Assembly (NCBI GenBank): GCA_019931185.1 | Contig: JAINDK010000095.1 | Location: 1-56,442, forward strand | DNA from: Bryobacter sp. CoA8 C33 | Lineage (GTDB): Bacteria > Acidobacteriota > Terriglobia > Bryobacterales > Bryobacteraceae | Length of the DNA: 56,442 nucleotides | Direction: 5' to 3' | Translations under genes and position numbers: made by a program | Shown: piece by piece, positions 26,024 to 34,203 of the stretch | Layout of the letters: each line of letters begins with the position of its first letter | How positions within the stretch are numbered: the first letter of the stretch is position 1 | Notes under the pieces: model-generated | Told to the model about the DNA's origin: nothing | Database searches by the model: none | The model's input: the letters and a program-made list of their open reading frames with translations, nothing else

Positions 26024-27120
26024 CAGCCCGGCAACACCAGCATGTTCGAGGTCATATCGGTATTGACGTCGAGATCGCGCACTTGGCGCAATGTCGCCGT
26101 GTCAAACATCTCCACCGTGTTTCCCGCACCGTAGATGTAGATCGTCTTGCCGTCGGAGCTCAAGGAAAACTCAAAACGGCTCCGCCCTTCAAACTCCTGC
26201 ATTTTCGTAATCCGGCGTGAAGCAATATCGAAGATCCAGAATTCGCAACGCCGGTTCGCCCCCATGCCGTTGAAGGCAACCGTGTAGCCGGTCTTGCGGT
26301 CCGGCGTCAGCCTGAGCCCCAGCGTCGCCGATGTGGACGGCCCCACGGGCGTGAACTCGAAGGTCCGCTTCGTCAGATCAAATTCAGCGAATCCAAACGT
26401 CGTCTTATGCACCACTGTGTCGGTCGAATTAAAGAAGCCCAGTACTTTGCCCTTCGGCTCATGCGGGTCATCACCCGGCCCCAGCGTCACCCGTTCGAGC
26501 CCTGGAAACAGCGGCTTCGACAGTTCAATCTTGTCCACTTCCTTGAAGTCTTCCGTCGAGTATATGGCGACGTTTTCACGAAACAGATAGATGTACTTGC
26601 CGTCCGGCGACACGCGCATGCCGCCGCCCCGGCCCCCTCCGCGAATCCGCTGCAACTCCTTCGGCAACTCTACAAACTTCTCGAACTTCCCGCCCGCCAG
26701 ATCCACGACCGCCCACTGTGGCTTGCCCACCTCAAAGCGGTCGATCTTGCGATCCACGGCATACACGTGCGAGTACAGGCGCTTGTTGTCAGGAGATATG
26801 GCCAGCCCCGACGTACGGTAATTCTTGCCGCCCGTATCGAGCGAAAAGCTCCGCTCCAGCTTCCGCGTCGCCACATCCACGATCTCGAAGCTGCAGCCCT
26901 TCGTCGCATGCACGAGAATCTTGCTGCGGTCTTCGTTGAACATCAGGCTCCGCGGGACATCGATCTTCAAATCGATTTCCCCGGTCACCTTTTGCGTGGC
27001 TTCGTCAATGACGACGATCTTCTTTTGCCAGGCGCCGACAAAAAGCGTGCCCAGCCGTGCTGTCTGGGCCGGGGCTGCGGCCGCGGCCCCGAGAGCGGTC
27101 AGAAAATTGCGCCGCTGCAT
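26023..27120 (-). CDS. qhpB: Quinohemoprotein amine dehydrogenase beta subunit (beta propeller)
   Basis: This 365-residue YVTN-type beta-propeller protein shows repeating segments such as LFVGAWQKKIVVIDEATQKV, TSGLAISPDNKRLYSHVYAV, MRVSPDGKYIYLFRENVAIY and FSLSSDGKTIYIYGAGNTVE. The beta subunit of QHNDH is a seven-bladed propeller that covers the CTQ subunit. The N-terminal MQRRNFLTALGAAAAAPAQT is a Tat- or Sec-like signal. The ATG at 27120 overlaps the qhpC stop by one base; the longer frame to 27183 runs inside qhpC and lacks the signal at its N-terminus. Confidence 0.88.
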   Translation of the reverse strand: MQRRNFLTALGAAAAAPAQTARLGTLFVGAWQKKIVVIDEATQKVTGEIDLKIDVPRSLMFNEDRSKILVHATKGCSFEIVDVATRKLERSFSLDTGGKNYRTSGLAISPDNKRLYSHVYAVDRKIDRFEVGKPQWAVVDLAGGKFEKFVELPKELQRIRGGGRGGGMRVSPDGKYIYLFRENVAIYSTEDFKEVDKIELSKPLFPGLERVTLGPGDDPHEPKGKVLGFFNSTDTVVHKTTFGFAEFDLTKRTFEFTPVGPSTSATLGLRLTPDRKTGYTVAFNGMGANRRCEFWIFDIASRRITKMQEFEGRSRFEFSLSSDGKTIYIYGAGNTVEMFDTATLRQVRDLDVNTDMTSNMLVLPG

Positions 27121-27458
27121 TATGGAAACACCAGATCGATATTGCGCCAGTCCTTGGTCGCCGCCGCGCACTTGCTCGTCCATTCCGGGTAGTTATTCAA
27201 GTGATCCGGCACCTGCGCCGGCCAGTAACAACTGATATAGCAGTCATACAGGTCCCGCTCGACCGGCTGGCACAAACCCGCCGTGCCGCCCGATGAGTCC
27301 ACTTCCCATCCCGGCGAAAACACGATCGAACAGCCCATCGGATAATGCGGCCGCTCCGCCCCTCCCGATTGTTGCAGCCCTTCGATGTCGCCTTCTGTCC
27401 CGCTCAGCAGATCATCGATCCGCCGTGCCTTCTGGTTGATGGCCTTGATATGCCTCAT
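27120..27458 (-). CDS. qhpC: Quinohemoprotein amine dehydrogenase gamma subunit precursor (CTQ-bearing)
   Basis: This 112-residue peptide is the crosslinked gamma subunit. With an offset of 36, its residues match the Paracoccus mature subunit one for one: Cys43-Glu52 (C7-E16), Cys63-Asp69 (C27-D33), Cys77-Asp85 (C41-D49) and Cys73/Trp79 (C37/W43), the pair forming cysteine tryptophylquinone. About 28-36 N-terminal residues (MRHIKAINQKARRIDDLL and on) form the leader recognised by QhpD and cut by QhpE; it is not a Sec signal. The gene overlaps qhpD by four bases and qhpB by one. Residue identities are seen; chemistry is known from the family. Confidence 0.93.
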   Translation of the reverse strand: MRHIKAINQKARRIDDLLSGTEGDIEGLQQSGGAERPHYPMGCSIVFSPGWEVDSSGGTAGLCQPVERDLYDCYISCYWPAQVPDHLNNYPEWTSKCAAATKDWRNIDLVFP

Positions 27459-28882
27459 GCCGCTTTCCTCTGATCAAAATGTTTGAGAAAGCCAGGGTTT
27501 TGCGTGGCGATCTCGCCGTAAATTCGCAGGCAAAGATCGGTCCATCCGCGGATCCAGTCACAATAATGCAGGTTGGCGTGCCCGGTGTCGCCATAGCGCA
27601 CAAAGGCTTCGTGGTAACAACCACCCGCGCACAGCGGCCGCGCCCAACAACTATGGCAGTCATACTTGGCATGGATGTGGCCGTGCTTCAAAAATTCCTG
27701 TTGCTTTTCCCGGTCCAGCCCCTCGCTCACGTGCCCCAGCTTGTGCGTGTCGCTGTCGACAAAGCGATGGCAGGGAGAGATATCGCCCGACGGGCCAACC
27801 CCCAGCAGCCCCAGCCCCGCCCCGCAGGGATGCGATTTCGAGATCCCCTGGTGCAACTCGCTCAAGGTGTCGCTCACGTTTGAAAACCCGTGCAGTTCCC
27901 CTCTGAGCGCATAGTCGCGGTACTCATACGCCAGTTGTTCAAACTGCGCCAGTACGTCATCAAGCCCCTTTTCCCCAATCGCATAAAGCCGGTTCGGCGA
28001 TGTCGTCACGGGCGCAAACCCTACCTCGTGAAATCCGATCTCTTCCTTCAGATGGCGGAAGATCCCGATCACGTCCCGCACTCCGCTCGTCAGCGTCACC
28101 CGCGCCGCGATCGGCCGCGTCCGATGCTGCCGCAGCAATTCCTTCACCTTCGGCACGATGATGTCGTAGCTGCCCTTGCCGTTGGCGAACACCCGCAGTT
28201 GATCGTTCAACTCCTTCGGCCCGTCCATCGACACCGTCACCCCGATCGCATTCTCACTCAAATACTCAATGATCTCCGGCCGCAGCAGCGTCGCGTTCGT
28301 CGTCAGCGAATAGTCGATGGCCACCCCGCGTTGCGCCGCCTCCTGCCGCGAATAATCCACAATCCGCTTCAGCAGCGGAAAATTCATCAGCGTCTCGCCC
28401 CCGAAGAACGTGATGTGCACCTGTTTGCGGCTACCCGCTTCGGCAAACAAAAAGTCGACACTTTGTTTCGCCGTTTCAAACTCCATGAACTTCGGCTTGC
28501 CTTCCGGCGTCGCCACTTTATCCTCGCCGAACTCGTAGCAGTACTGGCAGCTCAAGTTGCACTGATTCGTCAGATTGATCACCAGCGTCTGCAGCGGAAA
28601 CGCGGCCGGGGCTTCATCAACCGCCGCCTGGCGTCCCCCCGCCGGCTCGAGCGCCCGCGTCGCCACCAGTTCCTCTATGCAATTGCGGGCTTGTTCCCGC
28701 CCCGCCCCGCCCGCCACCAGTTCCTCCAGCAGATCGACAGCTTCTCGCGGTCGTTGCTTCAGCACCTCAATCGTCCGGCGCGAAAGATCGTCGAGGGCAA
28801 AGATCCCCCCGCTCGGCACGAGATAAACAAAGGGGTTGCCCCCGGCCTCGAACTGATGCAACTCCGACAACTGCAACTGCAT
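27455..28882 (-). CDS. qhpD: Radical SAM/SPASM thioether-forming maturase of QHNDH
   Basis: This 475-residue radical SAM enzyme forms the Cys-to-Asp/Glu thioether bonds within the gamma subunit. The SAM cluster motif CxxxCxxC is Cys108, Cys112 and Cys115 (NQCNLSCQYCYEFGED), followed by the GGETLMNF motif. The C-terminal SPASM region with auxiliary cluster cysteines is visible in GPSGDISPCHRF, CHSCWARPLCAGGCYHEAF and HYCDWIRG. The N-terminal ~90 residues resemble a peptide-recognition domain. It starts two bases after the qhpA stop and overlaps qhpC by four bases, placing maturase and substrate in direct translational coupling. Confidence 0.93.
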   Translation of the reverse strand: MQLQLSELHQFEAGGNPFVYLVPSGGIFALDDLSRRTIEVLKQRPREAVDLLEELVAGGAGREQARNCIEELVATRALEPAGGRQAAVDEAPAAFPLQTLVINLTNQCNLSCQYCYEFGEDKVATPEGKPKFMEFETAKQSVDFLFAEAGSRKQVHITFFGGETLMNFPLLKRIVDYSRQEAAQRGVAIDYSLTTNATLLRPEIIEYLSENAIGVTVSMDGPKELNDQLRVFANGKGSYDIIVPKVKELLRQHRTRPIAARVTLTSGVRDVIGIFRHLKEEIGFHEVGFAPVTTSPNRLYAIGEKGLDDVLAQFEQLAYEYRDYALRGELHGFSNVSDTLSELHQGISKSHPCGAGLGLLGVGPSGDISPCHRFVDSDTHKLGHVSEGLDREKQQEFLKHGHIHAKYDCHSCWARPLCAGGCYHEAFVRYGDTGHANLHYCDWIRGWTDLCLRIYGEIATQNPGFLKHFDQRKAA

Positions 28883-28884
28883 GT

Positions 28885-30537
28885 TTACTGCGCTACCTCA
28901 GGCTGGTCCCACCGCATGTATTGCGGTACGGTCACCAGCAAATAACATTTCGCCGTCAGTGGCTTGCCATCCTTTTGTGGCGCCGCGTCAGCTCCCTTGT
29001 AGGTCGCCACCGCCCAAACCTCGCCATAATTGTTCCGGCTGAACTTCCTTTTGGGATTCGGCCCCTCCACGTTCGGCGTAAAAAATCCATTGCGGTCCAT
29101 CTGCCCCACGTATTGCAGATCGTCATCGCCATAAACAGCAAAGAATTCTTCCATCGACCATTCCGCCTTCAGCGGACCCAGGCGAATGTCATCCGCCGTG
29201 TTCGGCTTCCCGTCAAGCCCCCGATTGAACCCGATCGCCTCAAACTGCATATAGCCTTTCTGGAAGGCCCCACTGCCGCCGCCCAACCTTGCAATAGCCG
29301 TGTCCGTCGCCGTCCTGATGTAGTCCACCGTGTCGTAAATCACCATCGCTCCCGCCGACACGCTTCGTTTCACCGCCACATCCCGCGGGCCAACAGCCGC
29401 TTTGGCCGCAACGCTCACCTGCACCTCGATCAGCCCCGGGCCCTGCTGCGTTACTTTATCCACCGTCACGCCCGCCCCGAAGTCCAAATCCCCCGCCGCC
29501 AGCCGCGCCGGAAACTGATCCCCATGAATGCGCACCGTCGCCGTCTGCCCCGTGCGTAAAACGCCCGGAGTCGCCGACAGAATCACCGGCCGCTCCTCGG
29601 CCCGCACCAGTTTCACGTCATAGCCAAACTCATCATAGGCGCCCCAAAACCAACGGCCTTCGATCTGGTTCTGATCCCTCGACACCAGCATGACTTCGCG
29701 CAACGCCGTGTCCTTGGCCCCGCTGCGGCCCCGCCACGAATAGCCCGTGTAGATTACACTGCGTCCCTCGCGCGTTACCGTCTGCCCGTTCTCTACACTC
29801 GTCATCTTCGAGCGCGTCACCCACTCATTCGGATTGGCGCCCGGCTCAATACTCACCTCGCCCACGAATTGCCCCTTGCCCGCCTGCGCGGCGCTCAACA
29901 GCCAGCGCCCCGCCAGCTTGGCCTGCCGCCGCGACGCAGTCCATTCGGCCCACTCTTTCGTCTCGAGCGGAAAGTCTTTCTTCATCTGCTCGATGGCCCG
30001 CTCCACCGGCGTCCGAGCATCCGCTGTGTTGGCGGCTGCCGCCGGACCTCCTCCCTCGCGCCTCATCCCCGTGAAGCTATTCCATTGCACCACCGGAAAG
30101 TAGCCGATATGCATGTTCACCAGCAGATCCCATTCCTCGGCCGTCCGCCGCCAATTCATCGACTGCCCGTATGGGTGGCAACTCACACAAGCATCCCGTA
30201 CCGCCTCCGGATACTTCTCCTGATCGAGATGCCGCTTTTCGAAGTAGTAAATCCCCGGCTTGGCTTCCTCCGGCGCCAGCCCGTGCTGGTCGCTCAGATA
30301 CTGCACCACGCGGCGCGCCTCCTCCGGCGTCAGTTGCACTCCGTGCAGCCGCACCATCCGCTTCAGGGCTTGCTGCCATCCCTCCGGCGCGCTGCGCACA
30401 AAGGAGATTCGGCTGAGGTTCCCTTTGTCATCCTTGCGATGGCATCCAGAACATTTCGCAACTACGAGAGGATCGGCAACCGGGATCTGGGCGAAGAGTC
30501 CAGATGCGAAAGCAACAATTCCCAAGAGCTTTCGCAT
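28885..30537 (-). CDS. qhpA: Quinohemoprotein amine dehydrogenase alpha subunit (diheme)
   Basis: This 550-residue precursor has a Sec signal (MRKLLGIVAFASGLFAQ) and two c-type heme sites near the N-terminus, CSGCH at Cys29-His33 and CVSCH at Cys117-His121. Long beta-rich domains follow, including an Ig-like stretch (RPVILSATPGVLRTGQTATV). The alpha subunit accepts electrons from the CTQ cofactor and passes them to a soluble carrier during oxidative deamination of primary amines in the periplasm. It is the first gene of the operon A-D-C-B-F-E, with only 33 bases to the divergent dehydratase gene, so the promoter is very compact. Confidence 0.92.
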   Translation of the reverse strand: MRKLLGIVAFASGLFAQIPVADPLVVAKCSGCHRKDDKGNLSRISFVRSAPEGWQQALKRMVRLHGVQLTPEEARRVVQYLSDQHGLAPEEAKPGIYYFEKRHLDQEKYPEAVRDACVSCHPYGQSMNWRRTAEEWDLLVNMHIGYFPVVQWNSFTGMRREGGGPAAAANTADARTPVERAIEQMKKDFPLETKEWAEWTASRRQAKLAGRWLLSAAQAGKGQFVGEVSIEPGANPNEWVTRSKMTSVENGQTVTREGRSVIYTGYSWRGRSGAKDTALREVMLVSRDQNQIEGRWFWGAYDEFGYDVKLVRAEERPVILSATPGVLRTGQTATVRIHGDQFPARLAAGDLDFGAGVTVDKVTQQGPGLIEVQVSVAAKAAVGPRDVAVKRSVSAGAMVIYDTVDYIRTATDTAIARLGGGSGAFQKGYMQFEAIGFNRGLDGKPNTADDIRLGPLKAEWSMEEFFAVYGDDDLQYVGQMDRNGFFTPNVEGPNPKRKFSRNNYGEVWAVATYKGADAAPQKDGKPLTAKCYLLVTVPQYMRWDQPEVAQ

Positions 30538-30570
30538 AGATTAACAGGTATACCATAAAGGCCAAAACTC

Positions 30571-31800
30571 ATGAAACTCTCACGCCGTAACTTCCTTTCG
30601 GGCGCCGCCGCCCTCTCCCTTCCCCTCGTCGAGAAGGCCCAAGCCGAGCTCAAACGAATGAAGATTACCCGCATTCGCTATTACGAATCCTCCATCACCC
30701 GCCCGATGGTCAACCAGAGTTTTCACATCGTCACCGTTGAAACCGATGCCGGCCTGACCGGAATTGGCGAAGGCGGCTCCCCTGACCTCGTCCGCCAGGT
30801 TGCCACTCAACTGATTGGCCAGGACCCCACCCGTATCGAGCACCTCTGGCAACTGATGTTCCGCGGCCTCTTCTATCCCGCCGGCCGCGAGAAAACCCAC
30901 TCCATCGGAGCCCTCGACCTCGCTCTCTGGGATCTCAAGGGCAAAGCCCTCGGCGTCCCCGTCCACCAACTGCTCGGCGGCCTTTCCCGCGATTACATCG
31001 AGTGCTATTGCACCGGCTTTCCCAATCCCCAGAAGCTCAGTCTCAAGGAGAACGCCCGCGCCTGCGTCGAATATGGCTTCCGCGCCTTCCGCACCTCCGT
31101 GTCCGATCCCGGCGGCGACCAGCCCTTCCAGAACCGCGCCATGGTCCTCAAGACCCTCGAGCAATGCCAGCAAATCCGCGAAGGCGTCGGCAAGGCCGGC
31201 GACTGGGCCATTGACTATCACACCCGGCTTGACTTCCCCGATGCCGTCAAGCTCAGCGCCCTGCTCGAACCGCTCGAGCCCTATTTCTGCGAAGACCTCG
31301 TCCGCAGCGAAAACAATGGCGTCTATCGCCAGCTCCGGCCCATGGTCAAGGTCCCCATCGCCGTCGGCGAACAGCACAGCCACCGTTGGGACATCAACGA
31401 ATTGATCGAAAACCGCCTCATCGACTACAACCGTGTCTCCATTCCCAACTGCGGCGGCATCACCGAGTACATGAAACTCGCCGCCCTCTGTGAAACCCAC
31501 TACGTCGGCCAGACCCCTCACTTCACCGGCCCCGTCGGCGAAGCCGCGCTCGTGCACTGCACCGGCGTCTTCCCTGGCCCCGTCATGATGGAGATGACCG
31601 GCACCGCCATCGAGTTGCCCCACCAGTTCTATCTCCCGCAGTGCTTCGACTTCAAAGCCGGCAAGCTCTACCCCAACAACCGCCCTGGCCTCGGTGTCAC
31701 CTTCGATGCCTCCAAGCTCAAGATGTTCTGGGAAGTCACCCGGCACGACCAGCCCATTCAGCTCTTCCGCCGCCCCGACGGCAGTCTGACAAACTGGTAA
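30571..31800 (+). CDS. Tat-exported enolase-superfamily sugar-acid dehydratase
   Basis: This 409-residue protein begins with a twin-arginine leader (MKLSRRNFLSGAAALSLPL). The enolase-superfamily N-terminal cap (KITRIRYYESSITRP) precedes a TIM barrel with metal ligands in WAIDYHTRLDF, FCEDLVRSEN and IAVGEQHSHRWD, and a histidine in VGQTPHFTGPVGEAA. The DYH...ED...GEQ pattern resembles galactonate/mannonate-type dehydratases. The usual K-x-K of the muconate group reads FRTS here. Periplasmic members of this family are frequent in Solibacter-like genomes. It diverges from qhpA and is followed by the S66 peptidase. Confidence 0.85.
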   Translation: MKLSRRNFLSGAAALSLPLVEKAQAELKRMKITRIRYYESSITRPMVNQSFHIVTVETDAGLTGIGEGGSPDLVRQVATQLIGQDPTRIEHLWQLMFRGLFYPAGREKTHSIGALDLALWDLKGKALGVPVHQLLGGLSRDYIECYCTGFPNPQKLSLKENARACVEYGFRAFRTSVSDPGGDQPFQNRAMVLKTLEQCQQIREGVGKAGDWAIDYHTRLDFPDAVKLSALLEPLEPYFCEDLVRSENNGVYRQLRPMVKVPIAVGEQHSHRWDINELIENRLIDYNRVSIPNCGGITEYMKLAALCETHYVGQTPHFTGPVGEAALVHCTGVFPGPVMMEMTGTAIELPHQFYLPQCFDFKAGKLYPNNRPGLGVTFDASKLKMFWEVTRHDQPIQLFRRPDGSLTNW

Positions 31801-31808
31801 CTCCCCCT

Positions 31809-32831
31809 ATGGATCGCCGCGATTTTCTCTCCGCTGTTCCCGCCCCGGCCCTGGCCGCGCAAGCTGGCCCGGGCCCCGCGCTGCTCAAGCCCCGCATGCC
31901 CAAGCCGGGTGATACCGTCGGCCTGATCAGCCCCAGCACCTTCGTCGCCGACCCCGATCAATTGCAAACCATGCAACTCACCGCCCGCATGTTCGGCTGG
32001 AGAACGAAGACCGGCGCCCAGGTGGGTAAGCGCGAAGCCGCTCTCGGCGATAGCATTCCCGCCCGGGTCGCTGACATTCACACCATGTTCGCCGACCCGG
32101 ACGTCAAGGCCGTCATCTGCGTTCGCGGCGGCTACGGCACCCCCCAGTTGCTCGACGCACTCGACTATGACCTCATCCGCCGCAATCCGAAGCTCCTGCT
32201 CGGCTACAGCGACATCACCGGCCTCCACCTCGCCATCCACCAGAAGACCGGCCTCGTCACCTTCCATGGCCCCACCGGCCTTTCACCCTTCACCGAGTTC
32301 TCGCAAAACTGGTTTCGCCGTTCCCTCGAGCCCCGCCCCATGGGGCCCCTCTCGAACCCCACCGAGCGCAATCCCTTCCGCCCCCAGCATCCCCTGCGCA
32401 CCATTCGCCCCGGCCAGGCCCGCGGCCGCCTCATCGGCGGCAATCTCACCCTCATCAGTTGCCTCATGGGCACGCCTTACGAGCCCGATGTCCGCGGCAA
32501 AATTCTCTTTCTCGAAGACGTCGGCGAAGAGCCCTACCGCATGGACCGCATGCTCCAGCAGTTGGCCCTCGCCGGCAAGTTCGACCAGTGCGCCGGCGTC
32601 GTCTTCGGCGAATGCGTCGACTGCGGCCCCCGCGACTTTCAGCCCTCCATTACCTTCAACTACACCTTGGGCGAGGTCCTCGATCGCGTCTTCTCGAAAG
32701 TCAAGGTCCCCGTCTTCCATGGCCTGCTCATCGGCCACACCGCCGATCAGATCACGCTCCCCCTCGGTGTCATGGCCTCTCTCGACGCCGGCAAAAAAGA
32801 ACTCATCATCGAAGAAGCCGCAACCCTCTGA
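31809..32831 (+). CDS. Exported S66-family LD-carboxypeptidase
   Basis: This 340-residue S66 peptidase has the nucleophile Ser in LLGYSDITGLHLA, Glu in FLEDVGEEPYRMDR and His in LLIGHTADQITLPLG, the known Ser-Glu-His triad that removes the terminal D-Ala from murein tetrapeptides. Unlike cytoplasmic LdcA of E. coli it carries a twin-arginine-like leader (MDRRDFLSAVPAPALAA). The start at 31809 lies 8 bases after the preceding stop. The open frame continues upstream to 31641 only within the dehydratase gene. Confidence 0.9.
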   Translation: MDRRDFLSAVPAPALAAQAGPGPALLKPRMPKPGDTVGLISPSTFVADPDQLQTMQLTARMFGWRTKTGAQVGKREAALGDSIPARVADIHTMFADPDVKAVICVRGGYGTPQLLDALDYDLIRRNPKLLLGYSDITGLHLAIHQKTGLVTFHGPTGLSPFTEFSQNWFRRSLEPRPMGPLSNPTERNPFRPQHPLRTIRPGQARGRLIGGNLTLISCLMGTPYEPDVRGKILFLEDVGEEPYRMDRMLQQLALAGKFDQCAGVVFGECVDCGPRDFQPSITFNYTLGEVLDRVFSKVKVPVFHGLLIGHTADQITLPLGVMASLDAGKKELIIEEAATL

Positions 32832-32833
32832 CG

Positions 32834-33040
32834 GTGAATCAGGACCAGCACATTCCCTACGAAACCCTCGCCCGCTTTCTCGACCGCCGCATCGACGAGG
32901 ACGAAAAAGCCAGCGTCGAACGCCATCTCCAAGACTGCCCCTTTTGCCGTCAGGACGTCGCCGACGCTCAGGCTTGGCGCGCCGAACAGGAAGCCAAAAA
33001 CAAACCCGCCGGCTGGCGCCGCTTCATCCCCTGGCTTTAG
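32834..33040 (+). CDS. Small zinc-finger (anti-sigma-like) protein
   Basis: This 68-residue protein starts with GTG at 32834, two bases after the S66 stop. It contains HxxxCxxC in SVERHLQDCPFCRQDV, the hallmark of the zf-HC2 anti-sigma zinc finger, preceded by an acidic stretch (RRIDEDEKA). It ends FIPWL with no membrane helix, so it could only be a soluble version. No sigma factor gene is adjacent. Its role is unknown. Confidence 0.7.
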   Translation: MNQDQHIPYETLARFLDRRIDEDEKASVERHLQDCPFCRQDVADAQAWRAEQEAKNKPAGWRRFIPWL

Positions 33041-33051
33041 TCCGCACCGCT

Positions 33052-33146
33052 TGGCGGAAGCCAGTGGGAGTCGAACCCACCAGAGACGCGGAGCGCCTCT
33101 CACTGGTTTTGAAGACCAGGCCCAACACCGGCTGAAATTGGCTTCC
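33052..33146 (-). tRNA. selC: Selenocysteine tRNA (anticodon UCA)
   Basis: Read on the minus strand, the sequence folds as tRNA-Sec. It has an eight-pair acceptor stem (GGAAGCCA with TGGCTTCC), a discriminator G and an encoded CCA. The D arm is 5-6 pairs with GU pairs. The anticodon arm is CTGGT-CTTCAAA-ACCAG, giving anticodon UCA. A long variable arm (about 8 pairs with one mismatch) and a five-pair T arm (GTGGG with CCCAC) around TTCGACT complete it. The length of 95 equals E. coli selC. It implies selenoprotein synthesis; selA and selB are not in this window. Confidence 0.95.
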
Positions 33147-33160
33147 GTCACAATAATGAC

Positions 33161-34195
33161 ATGCGCCGCCGCACCCTGCTCGCCTCCCTTGCCGGCTTCA
33201 CCCGCCTCTACGGCTCCACCCCCGTTCTCACTTCCGGCAGCTTCTCCTACGAAGCCACCCACGACTGGGCTCAGCCCCCCGCCCGCATCCAGTTCGGCAA
33301 TACCCACGGCATTATCGTCACGGCCGACCGCCGCGTCGTCGTCGCCCATACCGTCCACAAAAGCTCCGAGTCCCCTGACGCCATCTGCATCTTCGATGAC
33401 CAGGGCAAGTTCATCAAGAGTTGGGGCGCCGATCTCCGCGGCGGCGCCCACGGCCTCGTCCTCCACCGCGAAGGCAATACCGAGTTTCTCTACCACTGCG
33501 ACAACGTCAAGGGCTTCGTGCGCAAGACCACGCTCGATGGCGAAGTTGTTTGGATCCTCCACGCTCCCCACATCAGCGGTCTCTACTCCCGCGCAAGCGA
33601 GTTCAAGCCCTCCACTCTCGCCATCGCTCCGAACGGACACATCTACATCGCCGATGGCTACGGCAAGTTCTACATCCATCAATTCGATGAGAAACTCCGC
33701 TGGGTCCGCTCCTTCGGCGGCTCACGCGAGTTGATGGATCGCAACCGCGACACCGAGACTCCCGCCGGCACCACCATCTGGCCCCACGCCATCGCCATCG
33801 ATCCACGCGGCGAACAACCTCTTCTGATGGTCGGCGAGCGCGGCGCCAACAGCCGCATTCAGTATTTTTCTCTCGACGGCAAGCCGCTCCACTCCCTTCA
33901 CGAGGGCGTCCGCTGGCCCAGCACCTTCGACTTCCACAACGGCCTCCTCCTCATGCCCGACCTCAAAGCCGTCGTCACTCTCTTCGATCGCGCCAATCGG
34001 CCCGTCGCCCATCTCGGCGACGGCCGCCAACCCGATGGCAAGACTTACGAAAACCTCCGCAACCTCAATCGCGACGCCTTCACCCCCGGCAAATTCATCG
34101 CCCCCCACGCTGCCTGCTTCGACCCCGATGGCAACATCTTCGTCGCCGAATGGGTCGAGGTCGGCCGCATCACCCGCCTCCGCCGCGTCGGTTGA
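33161..34195 (+). CDS. Exported NHL/6-bladed beta-propeller protein
   Basis: This 344-residue protein has a leader with consecutive arginines (MRRRTLLASLAGF) and then propeller repeats such as FGNTHGIIVTADRRVVVAHT, KPSTLAIAPNGHIYIADGYG, WPHAIAIDPRGEQPLLMVGE and HAACFDPDGNIFVAEW. The repeats resemble NHL and peptidyl-amidating-lyase-like propellers. The active residues cannot be assigned. The gene starts 14 bases from the selC 5' end, on the opposite strand, so it has almost no space for its own promoter outside the tRNA gene. Confidence 0.8.
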   Translation: MRRRTLLASLAGFTRLYGSTPVLTSGSFSYEATHDWAQPPARIQFGNTHGIIVTADRRVVVAHTVHKSSESPDAICIFDDQGKFIKSWGADLRGGAHGLVLHREGNTEFLYHCDNVKGFVRKTTLDGEVVWILHAPHISGLYSRASEFKPSTLAIAPNGHIYIADGYGKFYIHQFDEKLRWVRSFGGSRELMDRNRDTETPAGTTIWPHAIAIDPRGEQPLLMVGERGANSRIQYFSLDGKPLHSLHEGVRWPSTFDFHNGLLLMPDLKAVVTLFDRANRPVAHLGDGRQPDGKTYENLRNLNRDAFTPGKFIAPHAACFDPDGNIFVAEWVEVGRITRLRRVG

Positions 34196-34203
34196 ACTTC
34201 CGC

